Source: Clitoria ternatea
Taxonomy: Eukaryota; Streptophyta; Magnoliopsida; Fabales; Fabaceae
DNA: 64,000 bases
Direction of reading: 5' to 3'
NCBI GenBank assembly: GCA_037962975.1
Contig: CM075673.1
Location: forward strand, 122,221,001-122,285,000
In this document: piece by piece, positions 21,081 to 33,556 of the stretch
Layout: the number at the start of each line of letters is the position of its first letter
Position numbering within the stretch: the first letter of the stretch is position 1
Notes under the pieces: model-generated
Told to the model about the DNA's origin: nothing
Database searches by the model: none
Seen by the model: the letters and a program-made list of their open reading frames with translations, nothing else
Position numbers and translations under genes: made by a program

Positions 21081-24000
21081 ATGGCGAATCGTCATAGCAT
21101 GGAAGCCATAGCCACGGCCTTCCAGCGTTTTGCTGACGTATTCGAGAGGCAGAGCCAGCCTCGAACCGAAGATGGCCAAGTACTGGATCGCTTCCTCAAG
21201 AGGAAGCCGAGTGAGTTTCAAGGGGGATTTAATCCCGAAGCAGCTTACAAGTGGACTCAAGATTTGGAGAGAATTTTTGGGGGCCTTCACTGTACTAAGG
21301 CCCAGAAAGTCGAGTGCGCAGTGTACATGCTGCTGGACGAAGCGGAAAATTGGTGGAAGATCACCAAAAACCGATTGACTGATACTGACACCCAACTGAC
21401 CTGGGAAAATTTTAAAACGTGCTTCCTAGAGAAGTACTTCCCCGACACAATAAGGAGTCGGAAGGAACTGGAATTTATGGAACTGAAACAGGGTTCCATG
21501 CCTGTAGAAGAATACGCAGCCAGATTTAAAGAGTTGTGCCTGTTTTATCCGCCCTTCCAACAACCTGGGACTGAGAGTTCCAAGTGCCTTAAATTTGAGA
21601 ACGGACTGAGATCGGACATTAAAAGAGCTTTCAGACACTAGGAAATTAGAAGCTTTCCGGTGCTGTGAACAAATGCAGAATTTTCGAGAAAGATGACAAG
21701 GCCCACTCTGGCCAGAGCAGCAATGCAGACCCCTCCTTAAGGCCTCAACAGTCACACTTCAAGAGACCAGGTAACGTTGGAAGAAGTGGACCCTCCGCTA
21801 GATATAAAGGTCGGGGTAACCAAGGGGGTCGGACTAGTGGTCGTCCAAAATATGGCAAGTGTTTCAAATGTGGTGGCGACCACTTTGCTCAGAATTATGA
21901 TGGGGGAGGAGATGTTATATGTTTTCATTGCAATGAGAAGGGGCACATTCGCCCCAACTGTCCTCAATTACGCCAAGCAAACGCCAATGTGCATCATGGA
22001 GGCTTCCGAGGGAGAGGCCGTGGAAATGGTGGCCGCGGGACTGGGGGTAGAGGCAATGGAACTCGAGGAAACATGACGTTTGCCCCAAACGACAGGAAAA
22101 GAAATGCCGACCAACCGGCTACTGGGAGAGTTTACGCCATCAACGCCGAGGAAGCTGCATAAGCGAATGACTTGGTGCAAAGTAAGTGCTCGCTCGGTAG
22201 ATATACACTTAATGTAGTTTTTGATTCTGGAGCTACCCACTCCTTTATTGCTGACGATTGTGTGAGACATTTGAAATTACCGACTGTGTATATGAATCAG
22301 ACTTTGGAAGTAGCTAATCCGACCGGTGTTAAAGTGTTGACATCAATGATGTGTAAAGATGTAACCTTTACGTTGGGCGATCGGAGTTTCACCTTCGATT
22401 TTGTATGTGCGCCTTTGAAAGACCTTGACATTGTACTGGGCATGGATTGGCTTTCATCCAACAAGGTATTGGTGGACTGTCGGAATTGAAGAGTAATTCT
22501 TCCGAGGCAGATCAATGATGACTACACAGTACAAGGTATAGCTCAGATATTTATGATGCTTTGTTTAACTGAGGGAGAGAGTAGAGCCCGAGTGAACGAT
22601 ATTCTGACTGTTTGTGAATTTCCCGAGGTGTTTTCGGAGGATGTACCGGGTGTCCCTCCAAACAGAGAAGTTAAATTCTCTATAGACTTGATTCCTGGAG
22701 CCGAGCCGGTCTCCAGTGCACCTTATAGAATGTCCCCAACAGAACTGGCTGAGTTGAAAAAGCAAGTGGATAAGTTACTCAGAAAACAGTTCATTCGACC
22801 GAGTGTCTCACCATGGGGCGCACCGGTGTTACTTGTTAAAAAGAAGGATGGCAGCATGAGGTTATGTATAGATTACCGACAGCTAAACAAGCTTACGATT
22901 AAGAATCGGCACCCATTGCCCAGGATAGACTACCTGATTGACCAGCTACGCGGTGCTACAGTCTTCTCAAAGATCGATTTACGATCAGGATACCACCAAA
23001 TCCGGGTGAAGGACTCGAATATCCCCAAGACTGCCTTCAGGACTCGGTACCGCCATTACGAGTATGTAGTAATGCCGTTTGGTGTGACAAACGCCCCTGC
23101 TGTATTCATGAATTATATGAACAACATCTTTCACCCATATTTAGACCGATTCGTAGTCATTTTTATTGACGATATCTTAGTCTATTCCAAGACCCTTCAG
23201 GAGCATGAAGAACACCTCCGTTCGGTACTTCAAATATTGAGGGAGAAACAGCTGTTTGCAAAACTTTTGAAGTGTGATTTTTGGATGGATAAGATCCACT
23301 TCCTCGGGCATGTAATTTCTAAAGAAGGCGTCTCGGTAGATCCTTCGAAGGTGGCAGCTGTAATGGCATGGGAGAGACCCAAGTCGGTCTCGGAGATAAG
23401 AAGCTTCATGGGTTTAGCTGGCTATTATAGAAGATTTATTGAAGGTTTTTCTAAGCTTGCGTTGCCACTGACCAAGTTGACTCGGAAAAATGCCCCTTTC
23501 ACGTGGAGTTCCGAGTGTGAGAGCAGTTTCCAGGAGTTAAAGACTAAGTTGACAACCGCTCCAGTGTTGGCATTGCCAAATTTGCAAGAGAATTTCGTAG
23601 TCTACTGTGATGCGTCGGGACTCGGCCTGGGATGCGTGCTAATGCAGAAGGACCGAGTGATAGCTTATGCCTCTCGGCAATTGAGGCCGCACGAGGAGCA
23701 TTATTTGACCCATGACTTGGAGTTGGCAGCTGTGGTATTTACATTAAAGATATGGAGGCATTACTTGTACGGTTCCAAATTTGAGGTGTACAACGACCAC
23801 AAGAGTCTCAAATACTTATTTGACCAGAAAGAACTGAACATGAGGCAGAGGAGATGGACAGAGTTTTTAAAGGATTACGACTTCAAGCTGAAGTATCATC
23901 CGGGTAAGCGAACGTTGTAGCCGACGTATTGATCGGAAATCCCTCCATGTGGCAGTGATGATGGTGAAGGAGGTGGAGTTATTGGAGCAATTCCGAGACA

Positions 24001-25483
24001 TGAATTTTCATGTTGACGTCCCTTCGTCTCAGAGGATAACGCTCGATACATTGAAGATTGCCAATGAGTTTCTGAAACTGGTATTCGAGCAGCAGAAGTC
24101 AGATCCCTACTTGGCTGAGATGAAGGAGACTCAGGCCAAGGGTAAGGACTTGTCTTTGACCGAGGGATCGGATGGAATTTTCTGAGTGAAGAGTAGGATA
24201 TATGTGTCGGGTGAAGGTGAATTAAGGAGGATGGTGCTTGATGAAGCCCACAAGAGGCTGTTAAGTATCCACCCGGGTACTATGAAGATGTAGCACGATT
24301 TAAGACTACAATTCTGGTGGCTCGGATTAAAGAGGAATGTAGCGGAATATGTGGCTCGGTGTGTCACCTGTCAGAAGTCGAAGGTCGAACACCAGAAACC
24401 GTATGGTGCGTTGCAACCCCATTAGATCCCCGTGTGGAAATGGGACTCAATTGCTATGGACTTTGTAATGGGTTTGCCTAAAACCCGAGCGGGTTATGAT
24501 GCCATTTGGGTCATTGTTGACCGATTGACGAAAACCGCATACTTCCTGCCGGTGAACATGAGATATCCATTACAGAAGTTAGCCCAAATTTATATCCGCA
24601 AAATTGTCTGACTGCATGGTGTGCCGACTTCTATCGTATCGGATAGGGATCCTAGATTCACGTCCCGGTTTTGGACAAGCATGTACAAAGAATTAGGCAC
24701 GAAACTTTGGCTAAGTTCCGCCTACCATCCCCAGTCGGATGGACAATCCGAACGAACAATACAAAGTTTGGAGGACTTATTGAGGGCGTGTGTGTTGGAG
24801 CATGGTGGTAGTTGGGAGCAGTACCTTCCCTTAATCGAATTTACATATAATAATAGCCACCACAGCAGTCCTATGAAGCACTGTATGGTCGAAAATATCA
24901 AACCCCACTCTGTTGGTCGGAAACTGGTGAAAGTCTACTATTGGGGCCGGAAATTGTGAAACAGACTTCCGAACAAATCCAAATAATTAGGGAAAAGATA
25001 AAGGCATCTCAGGACAGACAGAAAAGCTATCATGATAAACGGACTAACCCACTTGAGTTTTCGGTCGGTGATAGGGTGTTTCTGAAGATTTCACCGAGTA
25101 AAGGAGTCGGACGAGCCTTGAAGAGTAAGAAGTTGAACCCCCGATACATTGGACCCTATGAAGTATTGGAGCGAGTCAGTCCTGTAGCATACCGAGTATC
25201 ATTACCGACTCACATATCCAGATTGCATAACGTGTTTCATGTGTCTCAACTAAGGAAGTATCTACCCGATTCCACTCACGAAATGCCGGATGATGAAGTG
25301 GAGATCAAGGAGGACTTGACCACAGTAGCAATACCGACTAGAATTATGGACCGGTCGGTAAAACGCTTAAGGAGCAAGGATGTACCACTGGTTGAGGTAG
25401 CATGGCAGTAAAACGGGTGTACCTCTTATACCTGGGAGCGCGAGGATGCCATGAGGTAGCAGTACCCCGAGTTGTTTATTTAA
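21081..25483 (+). pseudogene. Element B gag-pol, broken
   Basis: Single gag-pol polyprotein of a chromovirus. Gag starts MANRHSMEAIATAFQRFADV. Two zinc knuckles lie near 21860-21960; the first has lost its last Cys (to Tyr). Protease FDSGATHSFIA is near 22218, RT from about 22740 with FIDD near 23165, RNase H VYCDASGLGLG near 23600, integrase zinc region near 24240-24370, core Asp in VSDRDPRF near 24640, and a chromodomain-like tail ending PELF before TAA at 25481. Breaks: stops at 21639, 22160, 22487, 24183, about 24291, about 24423, about 24608, 25409 and 25456; frameshifts near 21660, 23910 and 24870. Much of RT-RNase H (22553-23920) is still one open frame. Confidence 0.93.
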
Positions 25484-25498
25484 GGTAAGTCACCGATT

Positions 25499-25518
25499 GA
25501 ATTTCGAGGACGAAATTC
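25499..25518 (+). promoter_or_regulatory. PPT-adjacent hairpin, element B
   Basis: GAATTTCG-AGGA-CGAAATTC is a perfect 8-bp stem with a 4-nt loop, between the gag-pol stop and the PPT. It is shared with elements C and G. Confidence 0.7.
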
Positions 25519-25535
25519 TTTGAGAGGGGGAGAAC
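25519..25535 (+). promoter_or_regulatory. Element B polypurine tract
   Basis: TTTGAGAGGGGGAGAAC directly precedes the 3' LTR start TGTAACATCC. Confidence 0.85.
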
Positions 25536-28198
25536 TGTAACATCCCGATTTAAAAATTAATTACCAAATGAGATTAAGCCACTAAACTAAAAATAATTGC
25601 ACAAGCATGAATTACTTATTAATTAATTTTAAACTTAAGAATTAGATTAATGACTAATTGATTGTGATTTGTGTGTGTATGTGCCACGTGAAGAGCTGTT
25701 GTTTCACATTCTCCCACCCCAGTCTTCTCATTCTGTGTGTATATATATATAATCAGCCCCACTGCTGTCCACTCACGATAAGCCTTCGAGACTTCTCTTC
25801 CTCTATTTCTCTTCTTCTTCGTTCTTCTTCTCCCCTGTTCTCTGTTCAGTGAACTCGCGACAACGGTGTGCAGAGGATTCGGAGTCCCCTCTGTTGGTGA
25901 AGGACAATCGTCAAAGTGGGTGAAGAACAACTTCCTGTTCTTAAGTGGATTAGAGGGTAACAACTGTGTTTGACGGAGACTGAACGAGTGGGAGTGGTTT
26001 ACGAAGCAAACAGAGCATCGGACCAAACGTTGGGAAACAGAGGAGCTTCTTGAGTCCCTTCAGTAGGTAGGGGGCGCTTGCATGTCAAATGCATGGTTTA
26101 TGGACGGTACCGGATGAACGTATTGCCTTACGTGTGAGCGAATGTGTTTATGATGACTTTGTGCAATGCATGATTGTTAATCCTTGGATACCATATGTGT
26201 GATAGTAGAGTCCTGTTAATAGTTATACATTTATATGCATGTATTCAGGGTTATTGTGCTGAGTTCTGATAGTCATTTAAACATAAACGCGTGTGATGCA
26301 TGTTCCTATTATTGTTAATATGAGAGGATATGTATGTGTGGCTGTTAGTTGATTTCATCTGGGATGTTATAAACATGAACTGTTTGATTGCTGTGTATGC
26401 TGGTACGATTGACGAGTGAATGTAGGAACTATGTTGGATCGGTTATAACTCTAATGGTTACGAGGAATGTGTCGGATAATCGAGGATGCTCACTGATAAA
26501 ACACATAAACTGCATTTATAGGAACGGGGTGACCCGTGGAAGGTCAGGAGCCCCAATGAAATGATCTCCAGCTACAGACCCTTGGCTAGATCCTGTGAGA
26601 GCTCGTGGTAGCCGAGGGAGCTAGAGTTAAGTCTCGAGACGTCAATGGGAGGCCGGTACCACGCGGGAAGGGCTAATGGACGAGAGGCCAGTAAGGGGAA
26701 CCTGTAACTGAAAATCATTATTTAAGTCAGATCCGCAGGCATGCATGTAGATGCAACGTTAAATAGAATAGTATGATTCGTATGACTAGGGAGTGATATG
26801 AATGAATCCCGAATGAGCTGATGCATGCTTCTGTATGAATGAAAATGAGCTTCACGTGATATGTATGTGAGTGTATGTTATTGAAAATATCATAGTCTGC
26901 ATGGCTTTAATTTAAATTGAGTGTATTTCGAGCGAACACGTGTGTGTGTACTGATACCGATGCCGAATCACTAACTGTCATTTTATATGTAAAAGCTCAC
27001 CCCCTACTGTGGCTATATTTCAGTGAACATCGCACGAGACGGTGAATGATGGAGGAGCTGCAAGCAGTGTGAAGTGCTTGAGTACTGTGGGATTATATGT
27101 GTATATGCATATTTTGTGTATAATGTTTTGTTATAGCCTTGGCCGGCTCTTATTTTGGTCCCTCATCCAACCACATCTGAACTAGACACTTTCGGGTTGA
27201 GAATACGACAATGTGCATGTAAATATTTATATATATATATATATATATATCATACTGTATGTTCATCCTAAGCTGGGTGTGAATGTCCGGGTGGTGTATG
27301 TTACACTTACTAAGTATGTGGGCCTATATGATTCTGAGTAAATACGAGTTAAGTTAATTCTGTGTAAGGCGTGACGAGTGACCTTCTTCCGATTGAAAGG
27401 TATTTTGATGATTCCGAGTGAAAGTCAACCGAGTGAATGTTTCCCCCGATAGCTACATTGGCAAAACGAATTTGAGTAAGCCTGTAGTAGTAAACTTACT
27501 AGAAGGAGAGTAAAATCTAGATGATAAGGAGCAGATTTCAGTCTTGTAAGGTCCTTGCATGTAGAGGGATTTATATGTATCCCGAGTGGCGGGGAAATTA
27601 GGGTATTTCTGAGTGAGTGAAGTTGTACGTTTCCTTAAGTAAGATCTGACTTGGCGAGGAAGCTTTAGTGTGATGTAGACTACTTTTCCGAGTGAAGGGC
27701 GCGGAAACATTCTCGAGTAAAGGGATTGTGGGAGTCAACTTCCGAGTGAGTCTTAGTTGTGAACCCCCCTAAGAATAAAATAGGATGGGAATGAGAGAAT
27801 ACACGAGGGAGTCGTGAGCATAAGACTTTTCTGAGTGAACTTAGACTCTGATTCTGAGTGACGGGAAAACCCGAGTGGAGTTACTCGCCTCAGCGACTAA
27901 GTGCCCGCTCCAGCGAGTGGGAGTGGAAAGGAAGGTCTCTAATTGGTTTCGCCTACGCGAATGGTGTTTCGCCCGAGCGAGTTGGGCTGTCTCGCTCAAG
28001 CGGGTTGGATCTCACCTGAGCGAGTAAGCGTTATGTTGGGGCTCGCTTAGGCGCTCCTTCTTCCGCTGTTGCATTAGAATTGGGTTTTATTTCCCTTACT
28101 TTCCATTACCTTCTTTTATTGTGCCTGGTTCCATTGGTTTTATCTTGGGAAAAATTTTCCTTGTTTCGGACTTATTTTTAATTAAGTAGGATGTTTCA
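25536..28198 (+). repeat. Element B 3' LTR
   Basis: Second LTR copy, co-linear with 18085-20753. It ends GGATGTTTCA next to the ATTTA duplication. ORFs predicted inside are non-coding chance frames. Confidence 0.95.
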
Positions 28199-28203
28199 AT
28201 TTA

Positions 28204-28660
28204 AAATAGTAATTTCTTTGAAATGAGGTTAATTTAGACGTGACGTCTTGTTAATCTCATATTTTTAATATTTAAAATAGTAATTTCTTTAAAATAAGGT
28301 TAATTTAGACGCGACGTCTTGTTAATCTCATATTTTTAATATATTATTTAAAATGATGTTTTCTTTAAAATGAGGTTAATTTAGACGTGACGTCTTGTTA
28401 ACCTTATATTTTTAATATTTTATTTAAAAATGGTATTTTCTTTAAAATGAGGTTAATTTAGACGTGAGGTCTTGTTAATCTTGTGTTTTAATATTTTATT
28501 TAAAATAGTATTTCCTTAAAAATGAGTTTAATTTGGACGAGACATCCTGTTAATCTTTGGTTTTGTTAATCAACTTTATTCTACTCCATCTTATTTTATT
28601 TTATTTTAATCTTTGAATCCTTTATGTAAAGGTTAATTTGGACGTGACGTCCTGTTAATC
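28204..28660 (+). repeat. About 75-bp repeats with GACGYGACGTC core, part 2
   Basis: Six further units, with cores near 28237, 28310, 28382, 28460, 28537 and 28641. They become more diverged toward the right (GACGAGACATC, GACGTGACGTCC). With part 1 this makes about ten copies in U5. Confidence 0.85.
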
Positions 28661-29046
28661 TTTCATACTGTCACTGTTTGGTCAAATTTCTTACTGTCAC
28701 TGTTTGGTCTGTTTTTCTGTTTGTGTCTGCTTGATCGTTTTGTGTGTTTCATTTTCTAAAAGAAGTGCAAAAAAAATAATTTCTAGGTTACTTATAATGC
28801 GCGCTATCAATTTGGGGTAACCGTTTTATAACGGACAGTTGTGAGGTGCTAATACCTTCCTCACCTGTAATTCGACTCTCGAATTTAGAATTTCACTTTT
28901 ATAACCAGTGCTTTAACGAAAGGTTTTCCCGGTATTTTATCCTTAAAAATATTGGTGGCGACTCCCTGTTTTCTTTTCGAAAGGATTTCAAAAGAACGTT
29001 TTATTTTTCGAGGGTCGGCCGTGCCGCCGCGATCCCGGTCGCGACA
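28204..29046 (+). mobile_element. Element A 3' LTR, second segment
   Basis: Continuation of the LTR interrupted at 18084. It begins with six more of the 75-bp repeats and ends CGGTCGCGACA, as at position 341. The right TSD cannot be checked because the left end is outside the window. Confidence 0.9.
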
Positions 29047-30598
29047 ATTATGATTGATGCAAGTATTGACTTGTATGTATGAGGCAAAATCGTGTTGATA
29101 GAAAATATTATGAATATCACACTTAAAACTTGAAACAATGGCAATAACCAATGATAATAAAATCCACTAAGAACTGTGTGATGATATTGATGATGGTGAT
29201 GATTGAAGAGTGGCATGATAGGATGCATTGTGTAAGAATGCATATGATTTGCATTTGCATTGCATCCATGGAATATTACATAGCTGCCGGTAAGGGAATG
29301 TGAGGGGTTCCTCCGGTTGGCCTAGTGGGAGGGCGGCTCTGTGCACGAGCATTGTTGATATTACCCTAGTGACTTAGTGTGTAAGTCACGAAGCAGCCCA
29401 TGTTTAGCTACGGGGAGCTACATGTGGTTGGCTCTATGGGGCTGGCTCTTTAAGAAGTAGGTGTCCTTGGTGGTCCTTTGGATCACAGCTGCCATGGTAT
29501 GATTCATGGTTGGTCCGCAACACCATATGTTGTTATGTTGTTTACCGCGGTTATGGTGAAAATTATCGGTGTTGCAAGATGGGCGATACAGTTTGGTACC
29601 AATAAAATATGGTGTTATGCATGCAATTTATGAAATAAGTGTACACATTTTACTACTGCAATAGGGTATGACTATGTATTCATGCCTGAACCCATAAATT
29701 GGTGTTTATATTCCCACAGTTGGATCAGCGATTGGTATTAACTCTGTTGTGTATGTGTATTAGCCTAAGAGCATATAACATGGAGATATGCCAAAGGTGA
29801 TGAGATATGATGATGGTTGTAGTGGGTGAAATAATACCTAAAGGCATATAAAATATGAATACAAAGAAATAATTTGGTGTATGGTGATATTATGTGTAAT
29901 GGCCTAATATGATGAGGGGCCTAAATGTGAGTATGTAATTATGCTTTTCTATGAGTTTAATTGTTGACTTGATGAATTTTATGCAAAGCCTACATGTTGA
30001 TATATACATATGCACATAATCATAAATGTATTCATATTCGTCACTTGGAATGTATAACTCACTCTCCCATGTTGTCTACTTTTAGCCTTGTGATGCAGGG
30101 TGTGCATGGGGTGACATTTACCTATTTTGGAAGTATATGTCTTGATGAAGAAGGTAAATTAGTCGTATAGGAATGCCTTGGCCGACAACCAATTATTTTG
30201 TATAGCATATGATATAGATATATGCTCATTATGTATTTGGATGGTGAATATTCATTTTGTAGGTCATCCGCGAAAATTAGACCTTAGTATTGTATGGCTA
30301 ATCTTTGGTTATGACCTTAACAATGTATGTTGACAATTGTAATACTTGATTTATGCTAATATGATGAATGGATGATATTGATGATGAATTACAACCGTTT
30401 ATAAGGCATGAGTGAGTAATTTTGTTGTCTGAAATGCTAATGTGTATAAATAATAGGAAGTGGATAGGTCGTATTCCCATGGAATGGCTAAGACCTTAAG
30501 TGAGGGTCTTTCATAGCTCATGTTATACATATGTGACCTGTATGTATGTGTAGTTGTGGCCAATTAGGCCTAGTCTGTAATTTGGCATGCTTGGGTTA
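29047..30598 (+). mobile_element. Element D LTR, left visible segment
   Basis: Non-coding DNA to the right of element A and left of element C. It has landmarks of the chromovirus LTRs seen here: AACTCACTCTCCCATGTTG near 30055 and GCCTTGGCCG near 30176, in the same order and spacing as in B and C. It continues after element C at 40692. The 5' part would lie left of element A, outside the window. No gene seen. Confidence 0.65.
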
Positions 30599-30807
30599 TG
30601 TAACATCCCAGTTTTAAAATTAAATGCTGAATGAAGAATAAACCATTGAGATTTGATTTTAACTAAGAAATAACTGTTAATTGCATTTAACTAATTAGGA
30701 TCAAGCCATTAAAAATATTAAAAATGGTGATGGTCAGGGGATGGGGTGGAGTGCACGTGACTGCTGAGCACGCACTCTCCCATCCCACTCTTCTTTTACT
30801 GTGCGCA

Positions 30808-30845
<38 letters not shown>

Positions 30846-33273
30846 GTGAGCCTTGGGGAGGAACGCACTTACTCTTTCTTCAGACTCCCTTCTCCGTCAC
30901 TTCATTCTCTACTTCCTCCCTTCGTCTCCATCTTTCTCCTTCTTCTATCTTACTCTTCGCTTCTGGAGGTCTTGGTTCCAGTACTAAAGAACGGACCACA
31001 CTTCATCCCAGAATCAGGCGCAGGATACAACAAGCCAAGGAAGACCGGACGAACCAGGAGAAGGACATCGGACCCAACAACAAGAACGAAAAAGGTTTCT
31101 GAGGATTCTTCTAAAGGTAGGGGGCGTTTGCATGTCGAATGCATGGTCTAAGAACGGTACCAGATGAACGTATTGCTGAATGCGGGTGTGTGTGTGTGCA
31201 TGTATTTATAATCATTAGAACTGATGCTGTGCATGTGTGCATGTATTCATAATTACTAAAACTAATGCATGATTTGAGATTCTGATAGTGATCTTCGTGG
31301 CGATGGTGTAGCCTGTTCGTGGATGATAATGATGGATGATATGCATGGATCTATTTTGTTGTCACTGTGAAAAGTATGTATGTGCATGCTCTTAATTGGA
31401 TTGCTCAATGTTGTTTGTCTGATGACCGATTGTAACATGCGCTGGTGTGACTGATTGAATGATTTCGAGTAGTGGGGGATATCCGTTCTTACTTAATGAC
31501 TACAGTAAGGTGTTCATGGCACGATGATGTGTAATAATGAATGTGTTAGTTGAACGAGTAAGAGTGGGGTGACCCATAGAAGGTCAAGAACCCCAAGGGA
31601 AACGACTTCCAGTTACCAACCCTGGCTAGATCCCAATAGAGCTCGTGGTAGCCGTTGGAGCTAGAGAAGAGAGTCTCGAGACGCCGTGGGGAGGCCGGTG
31701 CCACCTGGTAAGAGCTGAGGGACGAGGGGCCAGAAGAAAAGGGGACCGTAACTGAGAGTCTTTACCCGAGTCGGATCCGCAGACATGCATATAGAAATAA
31801 GGCTGATTGTGGTGATGTATAAATCTATGTATGTGCATGTGTATGATTTTGAATGCATGAATATATATTTAGATGTGGAATAAACTCTGTGAATTATGTG
31901 TGTCATGAATGTTGTCTGAAACTGTATGAACTTGGTTATTTGAGAGAGGTTGACTGATAGCAGGAGCGTGTACTGACGCCGATACCGAGTCTGTGAGTAT
32001 CATTATACATGTAAAAGCTCACCCCTGCAGTGGCCATTTTCAGTGAATGTTTCTCGTGAGGAGGATCGACAGCAGAGCTGGAATGCTGGGCGGAGTGCTG
32101 ATGCGTTTGGAAGGTTTAATTAAGGCGTTGTTAGATTAAGCCCCGACTGGCTCATACCGGATGATAATGTTTTTGGGGAATGAATGGAACTTTATGGGCA
32201 AGAAGAAGTCCGATTTTGTATTGTAAATATTGACATACACTTTATGTATTTATGGATGTATGGTTTTGGTGTGTGTGATGCTATGTGCTGCCTTGTTTCA
32301 TATTTGTACTTTAATTCGCAGGGACAATATGATTGAACAGGTTATAGCCACGTCTGAGTGAATAGAGGGTTGTCTTAGGAAAATTCATGTCGGATACGGT
32401 GGGCGGAGTCGTACCCCGCCCGAAGTATGAGTACATTTCGCCCAAGCGAGAGGTCTCACGCTGGAACGATGTAGTCGTTAGAATGGAACACCATTTAAAA
32501 TACCTTTGCTATCCGTTGTGGTGCTAACACAATCCAGACCCCGATGTTGACCCCGGATTTGGGCGTTATGGCTAAGTCCGCCCAGGCGTCGTCATAATTA
32601 ATTGAGTTGGGCGGAATAGGTTTATACCTTTCCCTTCCCCACAACCTACTAGCGCATACGTACCCTGTAACTTCCCGCTTTTCTGAGTGAAGTGCGAGTG
32701 TGAGGATTTACCTAGTAAACCCTTGTCCATACCCGATTAAGAAAACTACCTTGTAGTTGCGTTAAAAAGAAGTTGTGCAGATCCCGTTTAGGCGGTGCCA
32801 TACATCGCCCAAGTAACTAGGACAGTCCGCCCAAGATATATATATATATATATCCCGCCTAGCCAAGTAGGATGACTCTAACCCCGCCCTTCCACTGAAT
32901 GATACACGTACGATTGTATTAACATCTTCCTTTATCTATTTCCTCCCGTTGAGTGACCAGTGTTACTCGAAGGGAAGCCTCCTTGTGAAATATCCTCTAT
33001 CCGCTGCTGCTTTACCATACCCCGCCTGGACGGTATCAGACCCCGTCTAAGCGAACAAACGGTGTTGTGCAATCTGCCCTAGTGTTGATGCACTACGATA
33101 AACCCATTGAGCCGGCCCCAGTTTTAGCTTCCCTGTAGGTTGCTATATGCGCGTGAATGCTCCTAGTTTTCCCCATTGCCTGCTCCCTTCTACATCAAAT
33201 GTTACGTGACTGTTTTTGTGAAAAGTTTCCCCTATTTTGGGATTTATTAGTTGCAAATAATAAGGGTGTTACA
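30599..33273 (+). repeat. Element C 5' LTR
   Basis: TGTAACATCCCAG...GTGTTACA, 2675 bp. A (TA)n TATA region lies at 30813-30842 and a donor-like AAG|GTAGGG at 31117. CCGCCY..GCG motifs cluster at 32400-33070, and a second (TA)n tract lies at about 32838-32852. Confidence 0.95.
30813..30842 (+). promoter_or_regulatory. TATA region, element C 5' LTR, made of a TA microsatellite
   Basis: About 14-15 TA units precede AAAACGTGAG. The 3' LTR copy (38240-38254) has only about half as many. Placement relative to the pyrimidine-rich leader matches a core promoter. Confidence 0.55.
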
Positions 33274-33548
33274 TTTTGGTATCAGAGCGGACCGAAAGGT
33301 CCAAGGCCAGAGTATGCTTACCAAGTGTAAGCGGTGGTGTGTGTGTCTTTTGATTGAATGGTTGAAATTGTTCTGATGCTAGATAAACTTGATTGATGTT
33401 GACTTGAGGACAAGGGGTTGTTTCCCCTGGTCCAATTGTGTGTATGACCTGGGCGAATGATATAATGTGCTAAGCTAATAATTGTAGGACTAATAACTAG
33501 AACGGTAGTAAGTGGCTCCGTATACTTATCCTTAAATGTCAATTTCAG
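31117..33548 (+). other. Predicted leader intron of element C
   Basis: Donor TCTAAAG|GTAGGG at 31117; acceptor TGTCAATTTCAG ending at 33548, eight bases before the gag ATG at 33557. The upstream exon (about 30860-31116) contains no ATG, and the removed 2432 bp contain many as well as the PBS. After splicing the first AUG is gag's. Confidence 0.6.
33277..33288 (+). promoter_or_regulatory. Element C primer-binding site (tRNA-iMet)
   Basis: TGGTATCAGAGC, three bases after the LTR end. Confidence 0.95.
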
Positions 33549-33556
33549 GATAAGAA

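Larger units (their letters stand above)
18085..28198 (+). mobile_element. Element B: complete but decayed Ty3/gypsy chromovirus (Tekay/Del-like)
   Basis: A 10,114-bp element inserted in the 3' LTR of element A, with a perfect ATTTA duplication (18080-18084 and 28199-28203). LTRs are 18085-20753 and 25536-28198 (2.67 kb each, roughly 97% identical by eye), TGTAACATCC...TTTCA. Order: LTR, iMet PBS, gag, PR, RT, RNase H, INT, chromodomain-like tail, PPT, LTR. Long LTRs plus this domain order suggest the Tekay/Del chromovirus clade. Coding region broken. Confidence 0.95.

Noticed and set aside
30846..31151. 101-aa ORF over the LTR leader of element C (also 38227-38565)
   Set aside because: Its ATG lies at or before the likely transcription start and it crosses the predicted splice donor; a pyrimidine-rich leader gives the low-complexity peptide.
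31626..31906. Minus-strand ORFs repeated at 39038-39318
   Set aside because: Antisense frames in LTR C, duplicated with the LTR; no recognised domain.
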